Of a stretch of DNA of 40,650 nucleotides, positions 1-11,134 are shown one piece after another. Position 1 is the first letter of the stretch, and every line of letters begins with the position of its first letter. A program made the translations under genes and the position numbers. Under the pieces are notes generated by a model. It saw nothing but the letters and a program-made list of their open reading frames with translations. It had not been told where the DNA came from and made no database searches. This DNA is from Acephala macrosclerotiorum (Eukaryota; Ascomycota; Leotiomycetes; Helotiales; Mollisiaceae): NCBI GenBank assembly GCA_014904845.1, contig MU119548.1, positions 1-40,650 on the forward strand, in the 5' to 3' direction.

Positions 1-130
1 GTAATTACAAATAAAATTAAACGTACTTTGATATTTATTATTAAATACGAAAAAAATTAATTCGAAAAAAAATTTTTATTTTAATATATAATATTAAATT
101 TATATTGAATTTATTAAATAAATTAATTAA

Positions 131-383
131 AAAAAAATTTTTTACTCGAAAAAATAAATAAAATAATAATTCGAAAATTATATATTAAAAATCGTTTAAA
201 AAAATTTATTAAAAAAAATAAATATTAAAATTTTTTAAATAATAAAAAAAATAAAAATAAATTTTAAAAAAAAAAAATTTTTTACTCGAAAAAATAAATA
301 AAATAATAATTCGAAAATTATATATTAAAAATCGTTTAAAAAAATTTATTAAAAAAAATAAATATTAAAATTTTTTAAATAAT
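131..383. repeat. 140-bp period tandem duplication
   Basis: The stretch from about 131 to 243 recurs almost unchanged at about 271 to 383 (offset 140; shared anchor tttactcgaaaaaataaat at 141 and 281). The two copies are nearly identical although the surrounding DNA is heavily mutated. The duplication must therefore be younger than the RIP, and too short to have attracted it. The homologous region in the inverted copy near 35850-35900 appears single. Confidence 0.8.
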
Positions 384-3300
384 AATAAAAATAAAAATAT
401 TATTAAATTTATTGATTTTAATAATAATAAAAATACAAATACAAAAAAAAAAATAATTAAAAAATTTCGTAATAAATAAAATATTCAAAAAATTAAAAAA
501 AAAAAATATATACGATTTTTTGAAAATTATATAAATAAAAAAAATTCGTTAAATTTTAAAATAATAATAATTTTTTAATCGAAAAAAAAATATTTTTTCT
601 TTTTTTATTTATAGTAATTTTATTTTTTTATTGATTTTTTTTAAAATATTTTTATTTATTTTAATAAATTCTATTTATATTTTGAAAAAAAAAAAAAATT
701 TATTGTAATTAAAACGATTTTATTATATAAAAAAATAAAATTATATTATTTTTTTTTTTTAAAAATTTTTTAAAAAAGTTTAATTTTTAAAATTTATAAA
801 AAAAAAAATTTAATATATTTAAATGTTTTTAAATATATTTTAATATATTTAAATATATTTCGATTATATTTAATTATATTCAAATTATATAAATATTTAT
901 TAATATAATATTTATTATAATTTATAAAAAAAAATTTTAAATATTTTTTTTTTTTTTAAATTTTTTTAATTACAATTTTTCAATTTTATATCAATTTAAA
1001 AACTATAAATTTTTTTTAATATTATTTATTTTTGTTTTTATTTTTTTAAATTTTAATTTGTATTATTTTATATATAAATAATTTTATTAATTGAATATAT
1101 TTTATTTATTTAAATACTTTATAACGATTTTTTTTAAAATTTTTTATATATTTTTTTTATAAAAACAATTTATAAATATTTATTTTATTTATTTATTTTT
1201 TTTTAAAATTCATTTAATACGTTTTATAAAAAATTAATATAAAATTATTTATTTAAAATTTTTAAAATTTTTTATTCGAAATTAATATTATAATATTTTG
1301 ATTATATATATTAATACGTTTTAAAAAAGAAATTTATAAAAACAAATAAATTTTACAATTCTTTATTATTTAAAACGCAAAAATATTTATTTGTTTTTTT
1401 TGTATAATTTTTTTCGATTTTATTAATAAATTTTTTTTTTTTTTAAATTTATACGTTTTTTATTTTCAAAATTCGATTAATTTATTATATTATTTTTTTA
1501 CGTACAATTTTTTTTTTAAAATTTTTATAATATTATTATTATATTTTAAAAAAACGCTTTATTAAATCTCGAAAATACAAATTTTATATATAAAAAATAA
1601 AACGAAAATAATTATAATATATTTATATAAATCGTATAATACGATTTTAATAATTTATAAAAAATTATTAATAAATTATTATTAAAAAAAAAAAAATTAC
1701 AATTAATAATATTAATAATAAATTTATAAAAACTAAAAATGTAATAAAAAAAATTCTAATTAAATAAAAAAAAAAAATTGAAAATAGTATTATTTTAAAA
1801 TAATATATAATTTTAAATAAAAACTTTTTTTTTAAAATAAATAAAATTAAAAAATCGCGTATTACGTTTTAATAAACTCGATTTAATCTAATTAAAACTT
1901 TTAATAATATATTCGAATATTATAATTAAAAAATCTTTTTTCGAATTTAAATATTTCAATTATTTATTAAAAATTCTATTAATAAATTCTACGATAAATA
2001 TATATATTAAAAATTCGAATAAATATTTCGTATAAAACGTTTTACGTCTCGCGAAATTATTAAAATTATTAATATAATTATTATTGAGAAAAACAAAATT
2101 TGTAGTATATTATTTATAAAAATATTTTTTCGATTTATTGATTACAAAAAAAGTATTAATATATTTAAAAAATGCGAATAACGATTTAATAATTACAAAT
2201 TTAAATAAAATAAACTTGAAAAAATTGCGTTTTATTTTTTATTTTTATAAATTTTTAATAATTAAAAAATATATTAAAAATTTTTTTTCGATTTTTACAA
2301 ATAAATTTAAAAAATAATCGATTATTATTATTAATAATATAAATATTTAAAGTATTAAATCTTAAAAAACTATTAATATTAATATTTTATTTTTTTAATT
2401 AATTTTATTAATTAGTAATAATAATAACGATAACAATATTATTATTATTAGTTTTTTCGTATAATATTTTTTATTTTTTTAAATTTTTTAAATTTTTCGA
2501 ATTTTTCAATTTGTTTTTTTTTTTTCGTTTTAATTTTTACGTTAATTAAATTCAAAAAATCTATTATTAATAATAAAAAATATTATAATATATTTATATT
2601 TATATTAAAAAAATACAAAATTATTATTATTTTATTTCGATTAATTCGCGAATTTCAATCAAATAATATACGTTTAATAATTGATTGTACGTATAATATA
2701 AACGATACTTAGAAATCAAATATTATTTTTTTTAATATTTTAAATTTTATTAATTGTATTAAAATTTTAAATATTGTTTATAATACTTATAAATACTCGT
2801 TTATTAAACAATTTTATCGAATTTACTATATAACGTTTTATGAAAATCTCGATTTATATTTTAAAAATAATAAAAAACAAATTAAAATTATAAAAATACA
2901 ATTATTTAAAATTTACGAATTATATATTAAAAAAAAAATTTCAATTTATTTAAATTTATTTTAATATTTATTTTTAATTTATAAATGTTTTTATTATTTT
3001 TTATTATAAATAAAAAATATTAATAAAAAATCGATTTCAATTTTCGCGAATTTTTATTGTTTTTATTTTTGTTTTTTCGATTAAATCGTTTATTAATTTA
3101 AAAATTGTAATAATTTTTATTTTATAAAAATTTTTCAAATAAACGAAAAAAAAAATTTTTTTTTTTTTTTTTTTAAAGAAATTAATATATTGAAATTTTA
3201 TTATTAACGAATTTTTTTTAACGAATTTTCTTTTTTATATAATACGTATTTTTTTTTATCGTTCAATTTTTATAAATAAATTTCAAATTATAATTATTAT

Positions 3301-3641
3301 TTTATCGATTTTTTAAAAAAAAAAAATTTTATTTTATTACTTTTTCTCAATCTATTAAACTCTATTAAAACAATAAAATTAATTAATTTTTCTATGAAAA
3401 AGAAAATAAATATATTTTAAAATTTAAATTTATTATATATTAAATTTTTTTTTTTAATAAATTTCAAATAATTTATTCGCGATTTAACGATTATAAAAAA
3501 ATAATAAATTGATTATTTCGATTTCTCGAAAAAATTATTTAAATAAATTTTTTTTTTAGTATTAAAAATCGAATTTTAATTAAAAAATTTTTAAAGTAAA
3601 TTTAATTAAATATTATAAAAAAAAAATTTTAAAAATTAAAA

Positions 3642-3959
3642 TTGTATATTTATAAAACAAAAACTTTTATTGATCGAAAATACATTGAAAATTTTAAAAA
3701 CTTTAATTTTTTTATTTTATTTTTCGTAAATTTAATATCTATTAATATTAACGAAAAAATTATTAATAATATTATTTATAAAAAACTCAAAGAAATTTAT
3801 AATAAATTTCGAATTTTTTTCGAAAATCGATTTCAAGAATTTTTTAATAATAAATTTTTTTTCAATAATATTCAATTTAAAAAAATCAATACAATTTTCA
3901 ATATAATTCATTGTATGAAACTTTTAAATTATTTTATTATTCACTATAAAATCTTTTAA
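3642..3959 (+). pseudogene. residual open frame inside the degraded transposon
   Basis: A 105-codon open frame starting at a TTG codon, rich in F, N, I and K, as expected when G-to-A changes have rewritten the codons. It probably stays open because RIP hit the opposite strand here: CAA codons were not turned into TAA. It lies inside the repeat copy shared with the right block. I recognise no domain. It is most likely a remnant of a transposase or polyprotein frame rather than a working gene. Confidence 0.35.
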
Positions 3960-4420
3960 TAATTAAATTATTAAAATTCGTTTAATAATAAATATTTGTA
4001 TATTTATTAATAAAAACAAATTATAATTTAAATCAAATTAATTTTTCGATATTTTAAAATAAAAAAAATAAAAATAAATTTTAATAATAAATTTTTTTTT
4101 AAATACAAAATTAAAAAATTAATAATATTTATAAAAAATAATTAAAAATATTTAATTATTTTTAATAATAAACTTAAATTTGAAATTTGTTTATTATTTT
4201 TTTTTTATTAAATTTCAAAGAAAAAAAAAACAAATTGTAAAAAAATTTAATACTAATAAAAATATTGAAAAAATTATTAAATTCTTAAAAAAAAATAATA
4301 ATAATTTAAAAGATTTCAAGTTTTAAATTTTTTATTTAAAATAAATTTTTTTTTTTTTTTTAGTTTTTTTTCTTCGAAACTCGAAACGAGCTCATTATAT
4401 AAAAAAACGATTATAATAAA

Positions 4421-4660
4421 ATTATATACTTTTTTTTCAAAAATTTTTATAAATAATTAATTTCGAAAATAATATTAATTACGTATTTTTTAATATATAA
4501 AAAACTTTCGTTTATTATAAACTAATTAACAATTTTTTTTATTTCTATTTTAATTAATTAATTAATTGATTTACGAATTACGAATTACTTCGAATAAATT
4601 TAATTTATTAATTAAAATAAATTGATTTACGATTGAATTTTTTTACTTTGTATTTTATTA
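4421..4660. repeat. dispersed repeat, direct copy at 40205-40370
   Basis: Shares with the right edge of the window stretches such as taaataattaatttcgaaa, then attaattacgt and tttaatatataaaaa, in the same orientation. This copy has an extra segment of roughly 80 bp around 4510-4590 that the right copy lacks. Upstream sequences differ, so this is a different repeat from the 1-4185 element, perhaps a terminal repeat. Confidence 0.55.
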
Positions 4661-4965
4661 CTTTTTTACAATATATTAATAATTTAATTTTATAAATTAT
4701 TTTTTTTTTATAAAAATATTATATAAATTTTTATTAAATTCGTAAATAATTTAATAAATTATTTTATAAATTATTATATATATTCGATTATTATTAAAAA
4801 AAACTATTAATAAATAAATTTATTTTTATAAAAATAATTATATTTTAAATATTAATTATTAATATTAAAATATTTTAATTTATTAATTTAATTAATTAAT
4901 TTTATTGAAATTTTTTTTATTTATTTTTTAATATTTAAATTTTATAAATACGTAAAAAGTTTTAT

Positions 4966-5370
4966 AAACGACGTATAGTTTTTGCACTTTTTCTGTTCGT
5001 CGGCGACACTTTCACGTGATTACAAGAACACCAAAATTCGACTTGCGCTGTACTTAAAATAACTCTACTAAATATTTTACGATTTGTCCAGTTTCGAAAT
5101 ATGTATTATAAGCAATTGCAAACAATCCAAATCTGCAATTGTATCAAGTTTTGATTAATAATTATTATTATAATTAATTTAGAACGTGTATCGCGATTTG
5201 CGACCATTTGTAAGACTTTATTAGAAGTGTATTTTAAATATTGAGTATTGCATTTACTTAAGTACTAAATACCGTTATAATTGCATAATTGCACAACTTT
5301 TAATAGAAGTCTTAAACGGTGTCTCTTTAAAATTATATACTAAATAAAGTGATTTCTATTAATTGAATCG
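4966..5370. other. less-mutated patch without a gene, with CACGTG
   Basis: A ~400-bp patch with clearly higher GC and normal CpA/TpG use inside the AT-rich block. It contains cacgtg at 5013-5018 and a CG-rich start (gttcgtcggcgacac). No open frame, tRNA or terminal repeat is visible. It could be a unique or younger fragment that escaped RIP. Confidence 0.5.
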
Positions 5371-6489
5371 ATTATAATAATTCAATATAAAAAACGAGAA
5401 TTTTAAAATATTTTTTTAATATAAAACTTTATTAAAAATACGTTTTTATTTTAAGTATTAAAAAGTTTATTAGTTTATTAACGTTTAATACTCGATAGAA
5501 TTTATTCTAATTTAAATATTTTGAAAAAATAAATAAAATAAATATTAATTAAAAAAAAATATTAATTAAAAAAAATAATAATAAATATATTTATATAATA
5601 ATAATAATAATTTTTAATTTTTAATAAATTTTTAATATATTTTTAAATATTTTAATAAAATTATAAAATATAAAATAATTTTAATTTAATAAATTAAATA
5701 ATAATAATATTATAATATTAAATAATTTATTAAATAATTTAATTTAAAATTTTAAAATTTTATAAAAAAAAATTTATTAAAAAACTTTTTAAAATATATT
5801 ATTTAAATTATTATAAAACGTATAAAAATATAAAAATAATTAAAAAAGATTTAATTTATTAATTAATTATTTATATTACAAATATTATTTTCAATTAAAT
5901 ATAAAATTATAATTAATATTTAATTATTAATTAATTATTATAAAATTTTAAAAAATATATAATATAAATAATATAAATAATATAAATAATATTATTTATA
6001 TTAATAATTATTTTTTAAAATAAAATAAAATAAAATAATATTTTATAATAATATTTATAAATTATTTAAAATATTATATAAATTAAAATAATTATTTTAT
6101 TTTTAATAAAAAGTTTTATAAAAAGTTTTTTTTTAAAAATTATTAAAAAAATCAATTAATAAAATTAAAATTTTTTTAAATTAATATAATATAAATAATT
6201 ATAATATTTTTTAATAATAAAAATAATTTAATTATATTAAATATTTTATAAATTTAAATATAATTATAAAATAAATTAAAAAAATTATAATTTATAATAA
6301 TATTTAATAAAAATAAATATATTATAATTATATATTATTTTATTTAACGAAAAATTAAATTAATAAACGTATTTTTTTTATTTTAATAATTAAATAAATA
6401 ATATATTATTTATTAATTATTTATATATTATATATTTTATTAAACGTATTATATTATTTAATTTTATTTAATTTATTATATAATTTTTA
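5371..6489. repeat. AT-rich RIP-degraded DNA, no gene
   Basis: Almost only A and T with rare CpG. No open frame or recognisable element beyond low-complexity AT sequence. Confidence 0.75.
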
Positions 6490-6745
6490 AATTAGTAATC
6501 GTATTATATGCATAGTTCGAGCTTTAGAAAGCTAGCGGCCGCATCACGTGCACAGTCGAGCCGGTCCGAGAACCAGATTATTTACATTCTATTCTTTAAT
6601 AAACTAAGTTATATAAGAAACTATACGTCGTAGACAAAGTCTTCGACGAAACGAATTGAGATTACAATTTTCGTAATTGTTTCAAATTACTTTGGAGTTT
6701 GCGTAAAGTCGTTGAACGATAAAAAACAATGAAAACGAGTTTAAA
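6490..6745. other. less-mutated patch with CACGTG and small hairpins
   Basis: About 250 bp of near-normal composition. Contains cacgtg at 6545-6550, the palindrome-like agctttagaaagct near 6520-6533, and a hairpin near 6627-6650 with arms cgtcgtagac / gtcttcgacg (9 of 10 pairs). The string cggtccgaga near 6560 also occurs, reverse-complemented, near 38966-38980 in the right block. No coding frame seen. It may be the end of a transposon, or unique DNA. Confidence 0.45.
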
Positions 6746-7352
6746 CGAAGTTCGTTTTTATATATTAAACGTAAAAATTTTTATATATATTTTTATAAAT
6801 TATAATTTAAATATTTTAAATTAATAAAAAATATATTTATTTAATATCTTTTTATTAAAACTTTTATTATTTGTAAAATTAATATTTTTATTTTTATTTT
6901 TTTTATTATAAACGAATTTAATTTTAAATAAATTTATTATTTTAAAAAATAATTATATAATAAATAATAAAAAAATTAAAAATTTTAATTCGAATTCGAA
7001 TAAATTAATATAAATTTAAAATCGTTTTTATATTTTTTTATTCGTTTTTTATAAACGTTATTATTTTATATAATAAACGTAAATTTAAAAAATAAATATC
7101 AATTTAAAATCGTTTTAATAATATTTTTTTAAGTTTTAAATATATTTTTAAAAAATTTTTTTTATAAATTTTCGTTTTTTTAAAAATATATTAATTATTT
7201 TAAATATTTTTTTTTATAAAAAAAAATTTATAAATTAATTTTTTTCAAATAACAATATAATTTTTAATTAATATTAATATTATTAAAAATATTTATTATT
7301 AATAATAAATTAAAAACGAAATAATTAAATATATTAAATAATTCGTTAATTA
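6746..7352. repeat. AT-rich DNA that received the copia insertion
   Basis: Strongly AT-rich with rare CpG; no gene seen. It is continuous in character with 13676-14945, from which the LTR retrotransposon separates it. Confidence 0.65.
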
Positions 7353-7357
7353 ATTAT
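7353..7357. repeat. 5-bp target-site duplication (left), ATTAT
   Basis: attat immediately before the left LTR, identical to 13671-13675 after the right LTR. Five bp is the usual duplication for LTR retrotransposons. Confidence 0.85.
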
Positions 7358-7586
7358 TGTTAGAACGTTTGAGAACAAACTATGAAATACTAAGATTTTA
7401 GTCTAGTATTAATAATTCAATTCTATTTGCTTTTTTTCAAAAGAAGTATTTTTTTATCTATATAATTAAACAGAGTAAACGTAAGATTAAAAAGTAGATA
7501 TTAAAGCAGTTATTGTCAAAAGCAATAGAAATTATAGTTAAAATCATTTAATCGATCGTTTAAGTGATTATATAATTGAATCGATA
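7358..7586 (-). repeat. left LTR (229 bp; 3' LTR in coding sense)
   Basis: Pairs with 13442-13670 at exactly the same length with no gaps. By eye 39 positions differ, all transitions. In 31 of them this copy shows T against C or G against A, so this LTR was mutated mainly C-to-T on the plus strand. Confidence 0.9.
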
Positions 7587-8900
7587 TTAGTAACTTTCTT
7601 TTTAAGAAAAGACACTTTTTTCAATTCGTAAACTAAATACAAAAGAAAGTATTATTGCGATTGTCAACGCGTTGTTTCGCTATTAAATACTAGAAAAAAA
7701 TTTGATCGTGAATCAATTGTTATTACGTATTGTAATGTTTAATCGATTAAACCAGATTTAGAGAAATTCTCTCAAATTCGATGTTTATAATCTTTGAGTC
7801 AATTGAAAGTTTTGCTTTCGAAAATACTGAAAATATCGAAAAACACTAAAAATACTAAAATAATAATTATATGTTTTTTTTTTTAGTATTGTTTTTTTTA
7901 ACGATTATTTTTTTTATTATTCTCGTTTTCGTCGATTGATTTTTGGGTTTTAAGACGTTGTATTTATTTTTGTATTTTAATATTAAGACGATTAATACTA
8001 ATAAGTGATTTAAGTGCTTTATTAATATTAAATTTAATTATAGTATTAATTGGATTACTATTTTTAGTAATTTATCGAATCTTTGAGAGTTTTTTGCGTT
8101 TATACAATTGTTTGATAATTATAATATCGATTATAAAACGCTTCTTTTTAGTAGTGTCGAGTTTGATTATATACTCGTAGAAAAAGAAGAAATCGATATA
8201 AATGATTACAAGAATTGAATTCAATTCGAATCGCTTTATAATGAGATTAAAAGTAATAAAAATCGAGATTCTTATATCGATTTCTATTGTTATTGCGTAT
8301 AATTCAAAAACTAAAATAGTACGAGTAATTCTTTTGTACTTCGTTAAACTCTAGTAAAATAAATTGTTTCGCAAATCGAATTATTTATCACTATAAATCT
8401 CATTGTCAAAAACGACAATATACTCGATCTACGAATTAAAGTTCTTATTCATAGTAAAAGAACCGTTTACAAAAACGAAGAATTTCATTGAATATAAATT
8501 TAAACAAAGAAATCGAAACTTACAATCGAAATTGTTTATCTACTATTGTAATCGCTTATTTAGCGTTGCAATTTGCTTTTTTTCGAGATATTGATATTGA
8601 ATTACCGTTAATATATCGTACGCGGTTTTCGATTGATAAATAGAATTGATATATATTTCTCGAGCACGTTACTCGAAATACGTTTACTTATAAAAATCTA
8701 ATTTCGAATTAATTAAATTTAAGCGTTTACTTTGCTTTTTTTGCGAAAATACAATTCTATTTTCGATCTTATTTACTACTAATTTGTATTCGTTGAACAA
8801 TAGAAAAGTATTCGACGTAAAAAACTTTATAGATTTAATTAATAATTTAACTTTTTGCAATTCAAAGTTTTTTAATTTTACAAAAGTTTAATCTCTTAAA

Positions 8901-8936
8901 ATGAGTATATCGTCGATTTGTATACTGATTATTTCG
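8901..8936 (-). pseudogene. copia reverse-transcriptase active-site remnant
   Basis: Read on the minus strand the codons give ISIQIDDIL, matching the copia reverse-transcriptase motif (usually x-V-D-D-h-h). The two aspartate codons are at 8914-8909. This short stretch kept its sense although the flanking frame is broken. Position and strand agree with the other copia fragments. Confidence 0.65.
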
Positions 8937-10672
8937 AATAAAATATAGTTACTTTTTGTAATAAGTAAACAAAAATCGAAAGTTGAAAATTCTATTAAAA
9001 ACTTGTTTTTGTAGTAAATATTATACGTTTTATATTAATATATTTTCGTTTTCGAGATTTTGTAAAAAGATTTAATTACTTTGAAAACGACGTTTAATAA
9101 GAGTTTATTTATTATTTCTTTCGAAAGTTTGACGAAAATAATACGTACTAATAAAATTATTGATTATACGTATATTTGAATAATATTTTTCAAGTAAAAA
9201 CTAATTTCTTTGAATTTGAGAAATAAAATTAAAGTGATAATAATTTGTTGATTAATGCATTGAATAATTGAAGATTGAATTAGTACTGTTTTTTTGTTTT
9301 TATCGTTGAATATTTAAATTATAAGACGAGATTTCTCGTATAAAATTACCGTTTTTATACTTTTGATTTTATTTACTAATTTTGAGTCGAAGATTCATTG
9401 ATTATTAATTTTTTTCGAGTTATTAAAAATCAATTTAAAGATTTTTTTCGCGATTAGTTTATTAATTTTTTTTCTATGAGAAACTGCAAACAAATCGTTT
9501 AAAATAATAATAATCTTTTTTGCGCGAAAATCTATAAACAATTATTTATTTTTAATTTTTTTTTCGATTAAATAAACTTCGAAAATTTTTACATTTATAC
9601 AAATTGTTATATAAATGTATTCATTGAAATTAGAAACGTAAAAAGAAATTTTTATTATAATTCGAAATAAACGTAAATTTTTTTTCGAAATATACGAAGT
9701 TTTTTCGATCGAGTAAAATAAATTAAATATATTTTTTTTTATTTTTAAATTTTTTTTAAAAGAATTTGATTTTGAGTTTAAATTTTTTGATAAGTTTTTT
9801 TTTAATAAATGATTCTTTGATTGTTTTTTGAGTTATTTGAAATTTTAATAAAATGATTTTATTGCAATACTATGAAAACTTTTTAGTTTATTTAGTAATT
9901 GTAATTAATATGTTTTTTTATTTACTACTAAAAGCGTATATAATTCTTTTTATTTTTTGTTTTTTCTTTAAATAAATACATTTGAATTTAAAAGTAGATC
10001 GATTAAATAATAATTTTGTAAATTATTTTTTATTTGTAAAGTATCGTTAATTTGACAAATAATATAATATTTTCGAATTACGATTATTGTACTTTTTATC
10101 GTTTTAGTTTTAGTAATAATTGATATTACAAACGCGTTTTATTGTAACATTCGAAAGTAAACGCTAAAAACAAAAAATGTAAAAATAATATCGTTTGATT
10201 TCATCGTATTATTAATTGTTTTAATCGTTATTTGAAGTTGTTTTTTTTTTCGTAAATTGAAGAGTTTTTAAAGTAGTATATTATATGTACGTTTCAATAA
10301 AGTGTAGTATTTCTTTATTAGATCAATCGAATTATAAGTTTTTATTAGTATAATTTTCAAGTCGATATTTATATTTTTAGTATTATTGTAAAAATTTTTA
10401 GAATTGAAATTCGTTTTAGAGTTATAAATAATAAATGTTAATAGTTTAAAGTAAACGTCGATTTAATACGCTCGAAAAGCGTTTTATACTTTTTTCGTTA
10501 ATATATTTACAAAAAATTTCGCGATTTGAAATATTGTAATTTTATTTACGATTTGAAATATTGATTTTTCATCGATTTATAATACGTTTAAATAAATAAA
10601 GTAATTGAAATTATAGTCGTCGCGTAATATAAATTTAAAACGATTAAAAAATTTATTATTTATTTAATATTA

Positions 10673-10864
10673 TTAGTAAAATTTCGTTATTTTTTTAATT
10701 TTTTCGAAGTTCGTAAAATGTTTTTCACGTTTTAATATTCGCGCGAATTTGGCGATCGATAAATGTTCGAAGTATTTGTATAATCGTTTGAGTTTTGTTT
10801 TAATCAAATAATAAGTAATAAAATCGATTTTTGTCGTAGAAATTTCATAGTTACTATAAATCAA
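10673..10864 (-). pseudogene. copia GAG-pre-integrase fragment
   Basis: A 63-residue fragment whose middle part (KLKRLYKYFEHLS, then IAKFARIL and KKITKFY) resembles the GAG-pre-integrase/zinc-binding segment of fungal copia polyproteins, where the usual form is LHRRFGHPS followed by a KYC-like end. The histidine of the HPS-like motif is kept; the terminal cysteine has become Y, consistent with a G-to-A change on the coding strand. It is a remnant inside the RIP-mutated element and not expressed as a functional product. Confidence 0.6.
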
Positions 10865-10933
10865 ATTTTCGAGTAAATCAAGTAATATTCAAAAATGTTT
10901 AAACGCTCTAATAATAAGCGTACGTCGTTTATT

Positions 10934-11134
10934 TTAAATAAATATATTATTAAAATTATCGAATTTAATTCGTAGTTTGTTTATATTTTGAAAGTACAAT
11001 AAAAAAAGTACGTTTACTGGAATTACGTGAAACGTAATACGTTCAATTGACGTATCGACGTCAATAGTTTCAAAAGATAAAATCTCATCGATTTCAAATT
11101 TGATTACTATTTCTTTAGTTTTAAATTCGTTCAA
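10934..11134 (-). pseudogene. copia protease-region fragment
   Basis: A 66-residue fragment. Its second half (ITFHVIPVNVLFLLYFQNIN, then KLRIKFDNFNN) resembles the segment just after the protease active site in fungal copia polyproteins, typically of the type TFHVV..TPFLLCL.DMDRLGV..NNL. The active-site DSG/DTG itself is upstream and not recognisable. It lies directly before the pre-integrase fragment on the same strand, as expected. Confidence 0.6.

Larger units (their letters stand above)
1..4185 (+). mobile_element. degraded transposon copy, inverted relative to ~33500-36000
   Basis: Several long stretches match the reverse complement of the right-hand AT-rich block: about 285-385 with 35850-35900, 1150-2330 with about 34800-35640, 2540-2700 with about 34500-34690, and 3980-4185 with about 33500-33700. 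Where they differ, this copy usually keeps a C that the right copy has lost to T. The left copy also carries extra segments (for example around 430-870). The homology ends near 4185. No terminal repeat or target duplication was found, and the copy may extend beyond the window edge. Family unknown. Confidence 0.7.
1..4965. repeat. AT-rich, RIP-degraded repeat block (left)
   Basis: Almost pure A/T; the remaining G and C sit mostly in CpG (tcg, acg, cga). No functional gene is visible. The plus strand still keeps many C in CpA (for example 3841-3900) but almost no G outside CpG, so mutation here fell mainly on one strand. Bases up to about 4185 match, in inverted orientation, the block at about 33500-36000 (see separate entry). 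The pattern is that of RIP on an old transposon; the element family is not identified with confidence. Confidence 0.85.

Noticed and set aside
131..383. CRISPR array
   Set aside because: Two long near-identical units with no short-repeat/spacer pattern, in a eukaryotic nuclear context.
2671..2720. LIIDCTYN string as a Mutator-like transposase motif in the left repeat
   Set aside because: The D-(A/C)-T-Y string fits, but the expected PLL and following segments do not, and codons here are rewritten by RIP. Too weak to name the family.
6531..6542. Adjacent GCTAGC and GCGGCCGC sites suggesting cloning-vector contamination
   Set aside because: The sequence on both sides is continuous with the genomic patch and no other vector sequence is recognisable; likely coincidence.
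8403..8594. Plus-strand 63-residue frame inside the copia element
   Set aside because: Lies antisense to the reverse-transcriptase/RNase H part of the element; no domain, explained as an opposite-strand shadow.
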